A stretch of DNA of 64,000 bases from Massilia sp. R2A-15 (GTDB taxonomy: Bacteria; Pseudomonadota; Gammaproteobacteria; Burkholderiales; Burkholderiaceae_D): the NCBI RefSeq assembly GCF_030704305.1, contig NZ_CP131935.1, positions 744,001 through 808,000 on the forward strand. The letters are read 5' to 3'. The position numbers were made by a program, and so were the translations under genes. Numbering within the stretch: position 1 is the stretch's first letter; each line of letters starts with the position of its first letter. The notes below the pieces were generated by a model that did no database searches, was not told where the DNA came from, and worked only from the letters and a program-made list of their open reading frames with translations. This document shows positions 18,211 to 25,053 of this stretch, in pieces.

Positions 18211-19141
18211 CCGAAGCCCGCTGCCGTTGGGGTCAGGTCCTGCGCGACCTGACCCCATCTTGGGCGCCGCCGTCGGAATAGCCGCAGCGTTGCTCTGCGC
18301 GCCATTGCTGGCCAGCGCCGCCATCACGGTTGTGGACGACGCCGGCCGCGCCGTCACGCTGGCTGCGCCGGCCCAGCGCATCGTCTCCATGGCCCCGCAC
18401 GTGACCGAACTGCTGTTCGCCGCCGGCGGGGGCGAGCGCATCGTCGGCGCGATCAACTTCAGCGACTACCCGGAAGCGGCGAAGAAGATCCCGCTGGTCG
18501 GCAGCAACGCCCAGATCGACATGGAACGCGTGATCGCGCTGAAGCCGGACCTGCTGGTGGTCTGGCAGAGTGGTAACACCGGACGCCAGCTCGAACAGCT
18601 TGGGAAGCTCGGCATTCCCGTGTTCTACAGCGAGCCGCACAAGCTCGACCAGGTGGCCGACAGCTTGACGCGCTTTGGCCGCCTGCTCGGCACCGAAAAG
18701 GCTGCAGCAAGCTCGGCGGCGCAATACCGCGCCAGCATCGCCAGCCTGGGCGCGCGCTACGCCAGGCGGCCGCCGGTGCGGGTGTTCTACCAGATCTGGG
18801 ACAAGCCCCTGTACACCCTGAGCGGCAAGCACATCATCGACGACGCGATCCGCCTGTGCGGCGGCAGAAACATCTTCGCCGACCTGAACGTGGTGGCGCC
18901 GTCGGTCAGCACCGAGGCGGTGCTGCAGGCCAATCCGGAAGCGATTGTCGGGGGCGACCAGCACGAACCGGACGACGCCGGCATCGCCATCTGGAAGCCC
19001 TACCGCAGCCTGCTCGCGGTCGAGCGCGGCAACCTGTTCCGGCTCGAAGGCGAGCTGCTGACCCGGCCCGGGCCGCGCATGGCGCAGGGCGTGGCCCAGC
19101 TGTGCGAAAAAATCGAGCTGGCGCGTCAACGTCGCAAGTAG
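18200..19141 (+). CDS. btuF: Cobalamin-type periplasmic binding protein (BtuF-like)
   Basis: 313 residues of a class III (helical-backbone) ABC binding protein: PAQRIVSMAPHVTELLFAAGGGERIVGAINFSDYPEAA, VIALKPDLLVVWQ and a typical long central helix. ATG 18200 overlaps the btuB stop by 11 bases. The N-region of the signal peptide is odd: codons 10-19 (LGSGPARPDP) are encoded by a copy of the genome's palindromic repeat (18229-18256), and the true hydrophobic core (GIAAALLCAPLLASA) only follows. A TTG at codon 21 could be a secondary start that excludes the repeat. No BtuC/BtuD genes are in the window. Confidence 0.88.
   Translation: MTSSRSPLPLGSGPARPDPILGAAVGIAAALLCAPLLASAAITVVDDAGRAVTLAAPAQRIVSMAPHVTELLFAAGGGERIVGAINFSDYPEAAKKIPLVGSNAQIDMERVIALKPDLLVVWQSGNTGRQLEQLGKLGIPVFYSEPHKLDQVADSLTRFGRLLGTEKAAASSAAQYRASIASLGARYARRPPVRVFYQIWDKPLYTLSGKHIIDDAIRLCGGRNIFADLNVVAPSVSTEAVLQANPEAIVGGDQHEPDDAGIAIWKPYRSLLAVERGNLFRLEGELLTRPGPRMAQGVAQLCEKIELARQRRK
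18229..18256. repeat. Palindromic repeat inside the btuF signal-peptide region
   Basis: Perfect inverted arms GGGGTCAGGTC / GACCTGACCCC, in frame with btuF, adding about ten residues before the signal-peptide core. Confidence 0.85.
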
Positions 19142-19249
19142 CATCGCGTTAAAGACGTAAGCATTTGCAATATTCCAGCCGGGCTCCGCAGGGATGGTCG
19201 AAAAAGTGGTAATCTCGCGGTCGTTCGCTTAACCTTTATAAGGACACAC

Positions 19250-19909
19250 ATGCGTTACCTGCGATTCGCTGTAGCCGCCCTCGGGCTGGTCGCCTCCACC
19301 GCGTTTGCCTCGCCGGCCGATCCGAAGCTGGGCACCGACTACGTTCAGCTGGCCAGCCCGCAGCCGGTGCAAGCCGTCGGCAAGAAGGTCGAAGTCATCG
19401 AATTCTTCATGTATCACTGCCCGCATTGCAACGTGCTGGAACCATTCCTGGCCGAATGGGTCAAAAAGCGTAGCAACGACATCGTGTTCAAGCGCGTGCA
19501 CATGCCGTTCACCGGCGCCAACGACCCGGAAGCGCATCTGTACCTGACGCTCGAAGCGATGGGCAAGCTCGACGAAATGCACGCCAAGGTATTCAAGGCG
19601 ATCCACGTCGACCGGATGCGTCCTACCGAGCCGGCGCTGATCGATTTCGTTGTGAAGAACGGCGTCGACAAGGCCAAGTTCATGGACACGTGGAATTCGT
19701 TCGGCGTGATGACCAAGCTCAAGCGCCTGCAGTCGATCCTGAATGCGTACAAGGTCGATTCGGTGCCGACGCTGGTCATCGACGGTAAGCTGATGACCTC
19801 GCCGTCGGTGGTTGGCGCCAGCAATCCGAGCATGGATGAAGCGTCGCTGTCGCGCGCCACCATCCAGGCGCTGGACAACATCGTGACGAAAGTGGCGAAA
19901 TCGAAATGA
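19250..19909 (+). CDS. dsbA: Thiol:disulfide interchange protein DsbA
   Basis: 219 residues with signal peptide (MRYLRFAVAALGLVASTAFA). A thioredoxin fold with inserted helical domain follows: active site CPHC in FFMYHCPHCNVLEP, cis-proline in VDSVPTLVIDGK. Introduces disulfides into exported proteins and is reoxidised by DsbB (not in the window). AAGGA lies 7-11 bases before ATG 19250. The stop overlaps the next start as ATGA. Confidence 0.95.
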   Translation: MRYLRFAVAALGLVASTAFASPADPKLGTDYVQLASPQPVQAVGKKVEVIEFFMYHCPHCNVLEPFLAEWVKKRSNDIVFKRVHMPFTGANDPEAHLYLTLEAMGKLDEMHAKVFKAIHVDRMRPTEPALIDFVVKNGVDKAKFMDTWNSFGVMTKLKRLQSILNAYKVDSVPTLVIDGKLMTSPSVVGASNPSMDEASLSRATIQALDNIVTKVAKSK

Positions 19910-20226
19910 ACGAAGTCGAAGGCAAGGTCCTCAATATGTACGACAAGTCCCGGCCTGTCGAGGAGGACTTGTTCGAGACTAGCCACGTGAACCAGGTCGC
20001 ATGGACGCTGGCGGTGCTGTTCGGCGGGCTGGTGATCTGGCTGATGATCGCGCTGGTCAACGCCGAGAACCAGCGCTATGCCCTGGTGACCAAGAAGTGC
20101 GCCGATCCGCTGTTCAAGGGCGAGATCGACCAGCAGTGCCTGGTGATGGTGCAGTCGCGCGACCACTGGTGGGAACACTTGGGCTACGCGATGACGCACG
20201 TGCGCCAGACGGCGCTGAAGAAGTAA
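19906..20226 (+). CDS. Single-span membrane protein coupled to dsbA
   Basis: 106 residues: an acidic cytoplasmic N terminus (about 1-28), one membrane helix (VAWTLAVLFGGLVIWLMIALV), then about 55 residues with two cysteines (KKCADPLF, QQCLVMVQ), probably periplasmic. ATG 19906 overlaps the dsbA stop (ATGA), so translation is coupled; ATG 19936 is an alternative. Not a family I recognise. The two cysteines in a presumably oxidising compartment and the coupling make a link with DsbA possible, though untested. A strong terminator follows immediately. Confidence 0.7.
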   Translation: MNEVEGKVLNMYDKSRPVEEDLFETSHVNQVAWTLAVLFGGLVIWLMIALVNAENQRYALVTKKCADPLFKGEIDQQCLVMVQSRDHWWEHLGYAMTHVRQTALKK

Positions 20227-20230
20227 AAAA

Positions 20231-20256
20231 ACTCCGCCGCGGCGGAGTTTTTTTCT
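20231..20256 (+). terminator. Rho-independent terminator of dsbA and its partner
   Basis: Perfect 18-bp GC-rich palindrome ACTCCGCC-GC-GGCGGAGT (20231-20248) followed by seven T and preceded by six A, so it may work in both directions. Confidence 0.9.
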
Positions 20257-20276
20257 GCTGCGTGTTTCGCAACGTC

Positions 20277-20357
20277 GGGGTCTGGTCCCGCGGACCTGAC
20301 CCCATTTTGGCGTGCGTCCCGTCCCAAGATGGTGTCAGGTCCGCAGGACCAGACCCC
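20277..20357. repeat. Two palindromic repeats in inverted orientation
   Basis: Copies at 20277-20303 (GGGGTCTGGTCC orientation) and 20331-20357 (opposite, one arm mutated to GGTGTC). The second copy contains the stop codon and last codons of the histidine kinase on the minus strand. Confidence 0.85.
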
Positions 20358-21687
20358 CGGCCGGCAGCGCGATGACGAAGCGCGCGCCGCCCAGCGCCGA
20401 TTGGTCGGCGAGGATCGTCCCGCCGTGCAGCTCCACCGCCTTGCGCGCTATCGACAGGCCCAGGCCGAAGCCGCCGGTGGCACGGTCGCGGCTGCGGTCG
20501 AGGCGGTAGAACGGCTCGAAGATGCGGTCTCGCTCCATGTCCGGGATGCCGGGCCCATCGTCGTCCACCACGATCTCGACGCCGGAGCCATCGCGGCGCG
20601 CGCGTAAAATTATGCGAGATTTCGCATATTTTTCCGCATTGCGCAGCAGGTTGCTGACGGCGCGCATCAGCAGCCGCTGGTCGCCCTCGATCATTCCCAG
20701 CGCCGCATCGATATCGGTGTGGAGCTTGCGGTTCGCCGCTGCGGGGGCTGACCCCGCGGGCTCAGATCCTGGTGTGGAGTTGGCGCAGTCACGCAGCGCC
20801 AGAGCCAGGTCGAAAGGCGCCCTGGCCACGGTCTCGCGGGCGCCCATCTTCGCCATGCCCAGCAGCTCGCCCACCAATGCATTCAGTTCCGCCAGGTCCG
20901 CCTCCATCGCCGCGATGCGCGGCTCCAGCGACCCGTCCGGCGCCTTCGCCCGCAACAGCTCCAGGGCAAACTCGAGCCGCGCGATCGGCGTGCGCAATTC
21001 ATGCGAGACCGAGTGCAGCAGGTTCGCCTGCGACTCCACCAGCCCCTCGATGCGCCCGGCCATGTGGTTGATGCGCTCGGCGAGCGGGTAGATGCTGGCG
21101 CTGGGCTTGACCTTCGCGCGCGCCGACAGCTTGCCGGCGCCAAACTCGTCGGCGACGGCCGACAGCGACTGCAGCCCGCGCCAGTGCGCGCGCGACCACA
21201 GCGCGATCGGAATCAGGAGCGCCAGCGCGACGATCGCGTAGCGCAGCGCCTCCATCTCCAGCGCCAAGCCGACGTCGATCGGCAGGTTCTGCGCGTGGAT
21301 CACTTCGTCGGCACTGCCGATGTAGCGGTCGCCGGCCAGGTCCACGCGCCGGAAGAACGCCTTGTGGGCCGCGTCGAGCACCACGTCGCCGCGCTCGAGC
21401 GCCGCTTGCCCGTGGGCCGGCACGGCGTTGCGCGCCCGCGCCAGCGGCACCAGCTCGAGGTTCGCGCGCGAGACCTCGCGCACCTTGTTCAGCCGCACCA
21501 GCCACTCGTCGGCGGGCGCCTTGTCGACATATTGTTCGAGCAGGAAAATCTCCGCCGCCGCCTGGCGGCGCGCGATGTCGTCGAGCGGATCGCCGAACAG
21601 GCGGCTGATGGCAAAATAAATGACGAAGGCCGCCACGGTGATCGACAGCGTCACCAGCACAAAGAAACGGAAGAAAAGGCGATTCAC
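20335..21687 (-). CDS. Two-component sensor histidine kinase
   Basis: About 450 residues: membrane helix (FFVLVTLSITVAAFVIYFAI), a periplasmic region of about 140 residues, a second helix (ALRYAIVALALLIPIALW), HAMP-like linker, HisKA with phospho-His in SVSHELRTPIARLEF, and HATPase with N box (LLRNAEKY), G1 (DDDGPGIP) and G2 (GGFGLGLSIA). Start taken as GTG 21687 (VNRLFFRFF), just before the first helix; no ATG fits. Two repeat intrusions: a degenerate palindrome (20743-20772) encodes STPGSEPAGSAPAA in the ATPase region, and another supplies the final GLVLRT and stop. Its likely partner regulator lies 2.5 kb upstream. Confidence 0.88.
   Translation of the reverse strand: MNRLFFRFFVLVTLSITVAAFVIYFAISRLFGDPLDDIARRQAAAEIFLLEQYVDKAPADEWLVRLNKVREVSRANLELVPLARARNAVPAHGQAALERGDVVLDAAHKAFFRRVDLAGDRYIGSADEVIHAQNLPIDVGLALEMEALRYAIVALALLIPIALWSRAHWRGLQSLSAVADEFGAGKLSARAKVKPSASIYPLAERINHMAGRIEGLVESQANLLHSVSHELRTPIARLEFALELLRAKAPDGSLEPRIAAMEADLAELNALVGELLGMAKMGARETVARAPFDLALALRDCANSTPGSEPAGSAPAAANRKLHTDIDAALGMIEGDQRLLMRAVSNLLRNAEKYAKSRIILRARRDGSGVEIVVDDDGPGIPDMERDRIFEPFYRLDRSRDRATGGFGLGLSIARKAVELHGGTILADQSALGGARFVIALPAGGLVLRT
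20743..20772. repeat. Degenerate palindromic repeat within the histidine-kinase gene
   Basis: GGGGGCTGACCCCGCGGGCTC resembles a decayed copy of the 27-bp family and encodes a Ser/Pro/Gly/Ala-rich insert between HisKA and the N box. Confidence 0.5.
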
Positions 21688-21838
21688 GCCGCGGCCATTC
21701 TCGAAACCATCGATCTCTCCTCGGCCAGCATTGTAATCCGGAAACTCGCCATTACAAATTGATGACAATTGGCCGACAAATCGCGGCTGAATCGATGGCG
21801 GCAATCCGCTATGCTGGGTGCATTAGCGTTTTCCGTTT

Positions 21839-21875
21839 GCCCGCCCGGTACGCCAATGCCGGCGGGCTCTTTTTA
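21839..21875 (+). terminator. Terminator-like hairpin upstream of the 21931 gene (possible attenuator)
   Basis: Stem GCCCGCC (21839-21845) / GGCGGGC (21861-21867) followed by TCTTTTTA. It lies 55 bases before the start of a plus-strand gene, with no plus-strand gene ending just before it, so it could end a short leader transcript. Confidence 0.55.
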
Positions 21876-21930
21876 TTCGCAACGCGTCGGGCCGCCGGTG
21901 GCGCCGGACGCGTGTTTGGGAGGACATTTC

Positions 21931-22305
21931 ATGGCCTCATCCGAAAAATTGATCGGCGCGGCGTCCATGGCCGCGTCGATGTTGCTGACCGCCGACTTCA
22001 TCGCGATGGCGCAGGCGGCCGACTGCGCCGACCTGAGCAACCGCCTGTACATAATCGACAAGACCATGGTGTTCTGGGACCGCGCCGGCCACTGTCCCGA
22101 CAACAGCTACGGCCGCATCCTGTTTGGCGCCACGCCGCAGCAAGTGCTGTGTTCGCTCAGCGATTCGATCGCCGGTCCCAGGACAAGCTGCAACGACGAG
22201 TCGTCGCGCCCGCTGTTTGCGACCATCACCTCCAACCTAGACAAGAGCGACCTGGGGCTGGGCGGCGCGCACCAGGTCGAGCCGATCGCGGTTCCGCCGC
22301 ATTAG
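21931..22305 (+). CDS. Small exported protein of unknown function
   Basis: 124 residues: signal peptide (SMAASMLLTADFIAMAQAA), then a small domain with four cysteines (DCADLSN, GHCPDNS, VLCSLSD, SCNDESS), suggesting disulfides. GGGAGG lies 7 bases before ATG 21931; the frame is open to 21769 but has no site there. No family recognised. Its last codons (QVEPIAVPPH and stop) are part of a 106-base direct duplication just downstream. It sits between the sensor kinase and mipA on the opposite strand to the kinase. Confidence 0.75.
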   Translation: MASSEKLIGAASMAASMLLTADFIAMAQAADCADLSNRLYIIDKTMVFWDRAGHCPDNSYGRILFGATPQQVLCSLSDSIAGPRTSCNDESSRPLFATITSNLDKSDLGLGGAHQVEPIAVPPH

Positions 22306-22467
22306 CGAAAAATGGGGTCAGGTCCGCAGGACCAGACCCCGATGCTGACCGCGGCGCGTGGATGGCTGGAGTCCGCAGCAGGTCGAGCCGATCGCGGTTC
22401 CGCCGCATTAGCGAAAAACGGGGTCAGGTCCGCAGGACCAGACCCCGATGCTGACCGCGGCGCGTGA
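22273..22467. repeat. 106-bp direct tandem duplication
   Basis: Unit 22273-22378 is repeated from 22379 to about 22467 with very few changes. Each unit has the last ten codons of the 21931 gene plus one 27-bp palindrome (22314-22340 and 22420-22446). A third, opposite palindrome follows at 22474-22500. Confidence 0.85.
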
Positions 22468-22473
22468 ATAACT

Positions 22474-22500
22474 GGGGTCTGGTCCCGCGGACCTGACCCC
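22474..22500. repeat. Palindromic repeat, GGGGTCTGGTCC orientation
   Basis: Full 27-bp copy closing the repeat cluster before mipA. Confidence 0.85.
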
Positions 22501-22606
22501 ATCGTTGAAAAACTGCGGCGCCAGCAATGGCCGCGAAACTGAGGAATTTGAAGGGGAGGCGACTGTCACCGTAGAATACCGGCACGCGAACTCAAGCACA
22601 CACCAC

Positions 22607-23467
22607 ATGAAACGATATCTTTGCCTCGCGCTGGCGGCCGCATCGGGTGCGGCCGCGGCGCAAACGCCGGCGTTGAACCGGATGCCCGACGGCAGCCGCG
22701 ACCTGTACCTGGGCCTGGGTGCAGCGTCGGCGCCGCGCTATGAGGGCGCAAGCGCGCGCAAGGTGTCGGCCTGGCCGGTGGTGCAGTTCGAGTGGAGCAA
22801 CGGCGTGTTCGTTTCGGGCGCGAGCGCCGGTATGCACCTGTCCAGCGAACCGTCGCTCGAGTACGGGCCCTTGCTGGCCCTGCAGCCGCGCCGCAACGAC
22901 AACGGCAGTGCCGGCGGCATCGGCGGCGTCGACAGCGCCCGACCTCCCGCGCTGATTTCGCCGCCCATGATCGCCCAGCGCGCCACCCGCGGCGGCGACG
23001 GCCTTGCCGGCATGGATCCGATCGCAACGCGCGTCCAAGCCGGCGCCTTTCTCAACCTGGCGCTCACCCCACGCCTTCGTCTGACCAATAACCTGCTCGC
23101 CGGTTCCGGCAACGCGCGCAAGGGTGCGACCTGGAGCGCCGGGCTGCAGCACGTCGCCGCCGGATTGCCGGCGCATCATACGGTGGCGCTGAGCGCGGGG
23201 CTGACGCTGGCCAACCACGCCCACGGCCAGGCGTTCTTCGGCGTGTCCGAGGCCGAATCGGCACGCAGCGGCTATCCGGCGTACCGCGCCGGCGCCGGCA
23301 TCGAGGACTTCCACCTCGGCGCGCGCTGGAACTGGGCGCTGGCGCCGGCCTGGCTCGTCACCTCGAACCTGCAGGCGACGCGCCTGGCGGGCAGCGCCAA
23401 AGACAGCCCGCTGGTTCAGCGGCCAACCAACTTGACGGTCTCGACCGCACTTGCCTACAGGTTCTGA
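22607..23467 (+). CDS. mipA: MipA/OmpV-family outer-membrane protein
   Basis: 286 residues. Signal peptide MKRYLCLALAAASGAAAAQ, then a beta-barrel of the MipA/OmpV family: DLYLGLGAASAPRYEGASARKVSAWPVVQFEW, FLNLALTPRLRLTNNLL, C-terminal ...LTVSTALAYRF ending in Phe. E. coli MipA scaffolds the MltA-PBP1B complex; OmpV relatives are often controlled by a neighbouring two-component system linked to envelope stress or cationic peptides, and such a system flanks this gene. ATG 22607 starts the signal peptide. The next gene begins 4 bases after its stop. Confidence 0.85.
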   Translation: MKRYLCLALAAASGAAAAQTPALNRMPDGSRDLYLGLGAASAPRYEGASARKVSAWPVVQFEWSNGVFVSGASAGMHLSSEPSLEYGPLLALQPRRNDNGSAGGIGGVDSARPPALISPPMIAQRATRGGDGLAGMDPIATRVQAGAFLNLALTPRLRLTNNLLAGSGNARKGATWSAGLQHVAAGLPAHHTVALSAGLTLANHAHGQAFFGVSEAESARSGYPAYRAGAGIEDFHLGARWNWALAPAWLVTSNLQATRLAGSAKDSPLVQRPTNLTVSTALAYRF

Positions 23468-23471
23468 TCCG

Positions 23472-24170
23472 ATGTCCCTGACCCGCCCACTCGTCCTGAT
23501 TGCTGCCTTGCTGCTGGCCGCCGGCCAGGCGGCCGCGCAGGCGCAGGGCGCCGAGTGGGTCAGCTACCGCGACGCCTACCGGGCCATGGTGGTATTCGAA
23601 AAGTACGGCAAGCCCAAGCACCTGATCCAGAGCCAGCTGCAGGTCGTGCCGCGCACGCGGGGCGTCCTGCGCGAGGGGCTGCGGCTGGCGCTGGAAGGCA
23701 AGTCGACGCAGCTGAACCTGGCGCTCGACGCGACCGGGCGTACCGTGTTTCCGCTGCTGAAAGCCGCCTACGACGACAACGCCGCGCTGGTGCTCGATCA
23801 CAATATCGGCCAGTTCACCGTGCGGCCGCGCGTGACGCTGGCGGTGCGCGCGGACGGCATCTACGAGGCGGCCGAGTTGCGCGACGCGTGCGAGCAGGCG
23901 CTGAACTTCGCCCGCTACGTCGAGGCGTCGGCGCGCGGCCTCGCGTGCGTGGGTGTGCGTTTCGGGTTCGGCCGCAAGGGCGCGGCGCCGGCGGTCCGGA
24001 TACGCAACGGCGAGTCGGCGACGCCGCTGGCGGCGGTGGAGGGGCCGGTGTTTGCCGATGACCCCGATGACGGCTTCCACACGGTGCTGGTGCGCTTTGC
24101 GGACTTGCCGGCGCATTCCCAGGTGGTGACCCGGCAGGCGCCGCAAGCGGTCGTGCCGGTGTTCGAGTAG
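23472..24170 (+). CDS. Exported protein of unknown function following mipA
   Basis: 232 residues: signal peptide (MSLTRPLVLIAALLLAAGQAAAQ), then a mixed alpha/beta domain with two cysteines (LRDACEQALNFARYV, ARGLACVGVRFGF) and strands such as RPRVTLAVRADGIYEAAEL. No family assigned with confidence. It starts 4 bases after the mipA stop and ends at the base before the convergent response-regulator stop, so it belongs to the mipA transcript and may share its envelope function. Confidence 0.78.
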   Translation: MSLTRPLVLIAALLLAAGQAAAQAQGAEWVSYRDAYRAMVVFEKYGKPKHLIQSQLQVVPRTRGVLREGLRLALEGKSTQLNLALDATGRTVFPLLKAAYDDNAALVLDHNIGQFTVRPRVTLAVRADGIYEAAELRDACEQALNFARYVEASARGLACVGVRFGFGRKGAAPAVRIRNGESATPLAAVEGPVFADDPDDGFHTVLVRFADLPAHSQVVTRQAPQAVVPVFE

Positions 24171-24857
24171 TCAGCCCCAGGCGGTCGGCGAAAACAGATA
24201 GCCTTCGCCCCAAACCGTCTTGATTTTTTCCGAGCTGGCGTCGTCGAAGCGGCGGCGCAGTTTGGAGATGCCGTTGTCGATGCTGCGGTCGAGGCCGTCG
24301 AATTCGATGTTGCGCATCTTTTTCAGCAGCGCGTCGCGCGACAGCACCTGGCCGGCGGCACTGGCCAGCACCTGCAGCAGCTTGTACTCCGTATTGCTCA
24401 GTACGCAGGGCACGCCGCGCCAGGTGACGCTGCGTTCGCTCGGCGTGATGGTGAGCGCGCCGAACACCAGCGGCTGGCCGTCGCCGGCCGGCTGCGGACT
24501 GGCGCGCCGCATCAGCGCGCGCAGGCGGGCCAGCAGCACGCGCGGCTGGACCGGCTTGTTGAGGAAATCGTCGGCGCCCTGTTCCAGCCCCGACACCTCG
24601 TCGTAGGAATCTTCGCGCGCGGTCAGGATCAGGATCGGCGCGCTGGTGATGGCGCGCAACTGGCGGCACACCACCATGCCGTCCAGGCCGGGCAGCATCA
24701 GGTCGAGCACGATGATGTCGGGCGCGATGTCGGCGAAGCGGGCCAGCGCCTGGTCGCCGCGCGCGACGGTCTCCACGGCGAACTCGTAGCCGCTCAAATA
24801 TTCGGTGACAAGCTCGGCGAGCCTGACGTCGTCTTCCACCAGCATGACTCGAAACAT
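24171..24857 (-). CDS. OmpR-family response regulator
   Basis: 228 residues: receiver domain with the acidic pair in VEDD, phospho-Asp in IIVLDLMLPG, Thr in ILTARE and Lys in LNKPV; then a winged-helix DNA-binding domain (LSNTEYKLLQVLASAAGQVLSRDALL...RSIDNGISKLRRRF...TVWGEGYLF). GAGGAG lies 7 bases before ATG 24857. Likely the partner of the sensor kinase that ends at 20335, on the same strand but separated by three plus-strand genes, and a likely regulator of mipA, by analogy with other OmpV loci. Confidence 0.92.
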   Translation of the reverse strand: MFRVMLVEDDVRLAELVTEYLSGYEFAVETVARGDQALARFADIAPDIIVLDLMLPGLDGMVVCRQLRAITSAPILILTAREDSYDEVSGLEQGADDFLNKPVQPRVLLARLRALMRRASPQPAGDGQPLVFGALTITPSERSVTWRGVPCVLSNTEYKLLQVLASAAGQVLSRDALLKKMRNIEFDGLDRSIDNGISKLRRRFDDASSEKIKTVWGEGYLFSPTAWG

Positions 24858-24951
24858 GGGCAATCTCCTCGCCCGCTATTGTAGAGGAAACATCGCCGAT
24901 AAACCGGGGGCAGACCTCCATTTCGCGTTTGCCTGCGCCCGGATTGACAAC

Positions 24952-25034
24952 GGGGACTGGTCCTGCGGACTTGTCCCCATTTTTTGAGATGACGATCGCA
25001 GAAAGATGGGGTCAGGTCCGCGGGACCAGACCCC
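24952..25034. repeat. Two palindromic repeats in inverted orientation
   Basis: Copies at 24952-24978 (variant GGGGACTGGTCC / GGACTTGTCCCC, followed by a T run) and 25008-25034. Both lie between the response regulator and the GGDEF-EAL gene. Confidence 0.8.
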
Positions 25035-25053
25035 AACGATTCGCGCATCGCGC

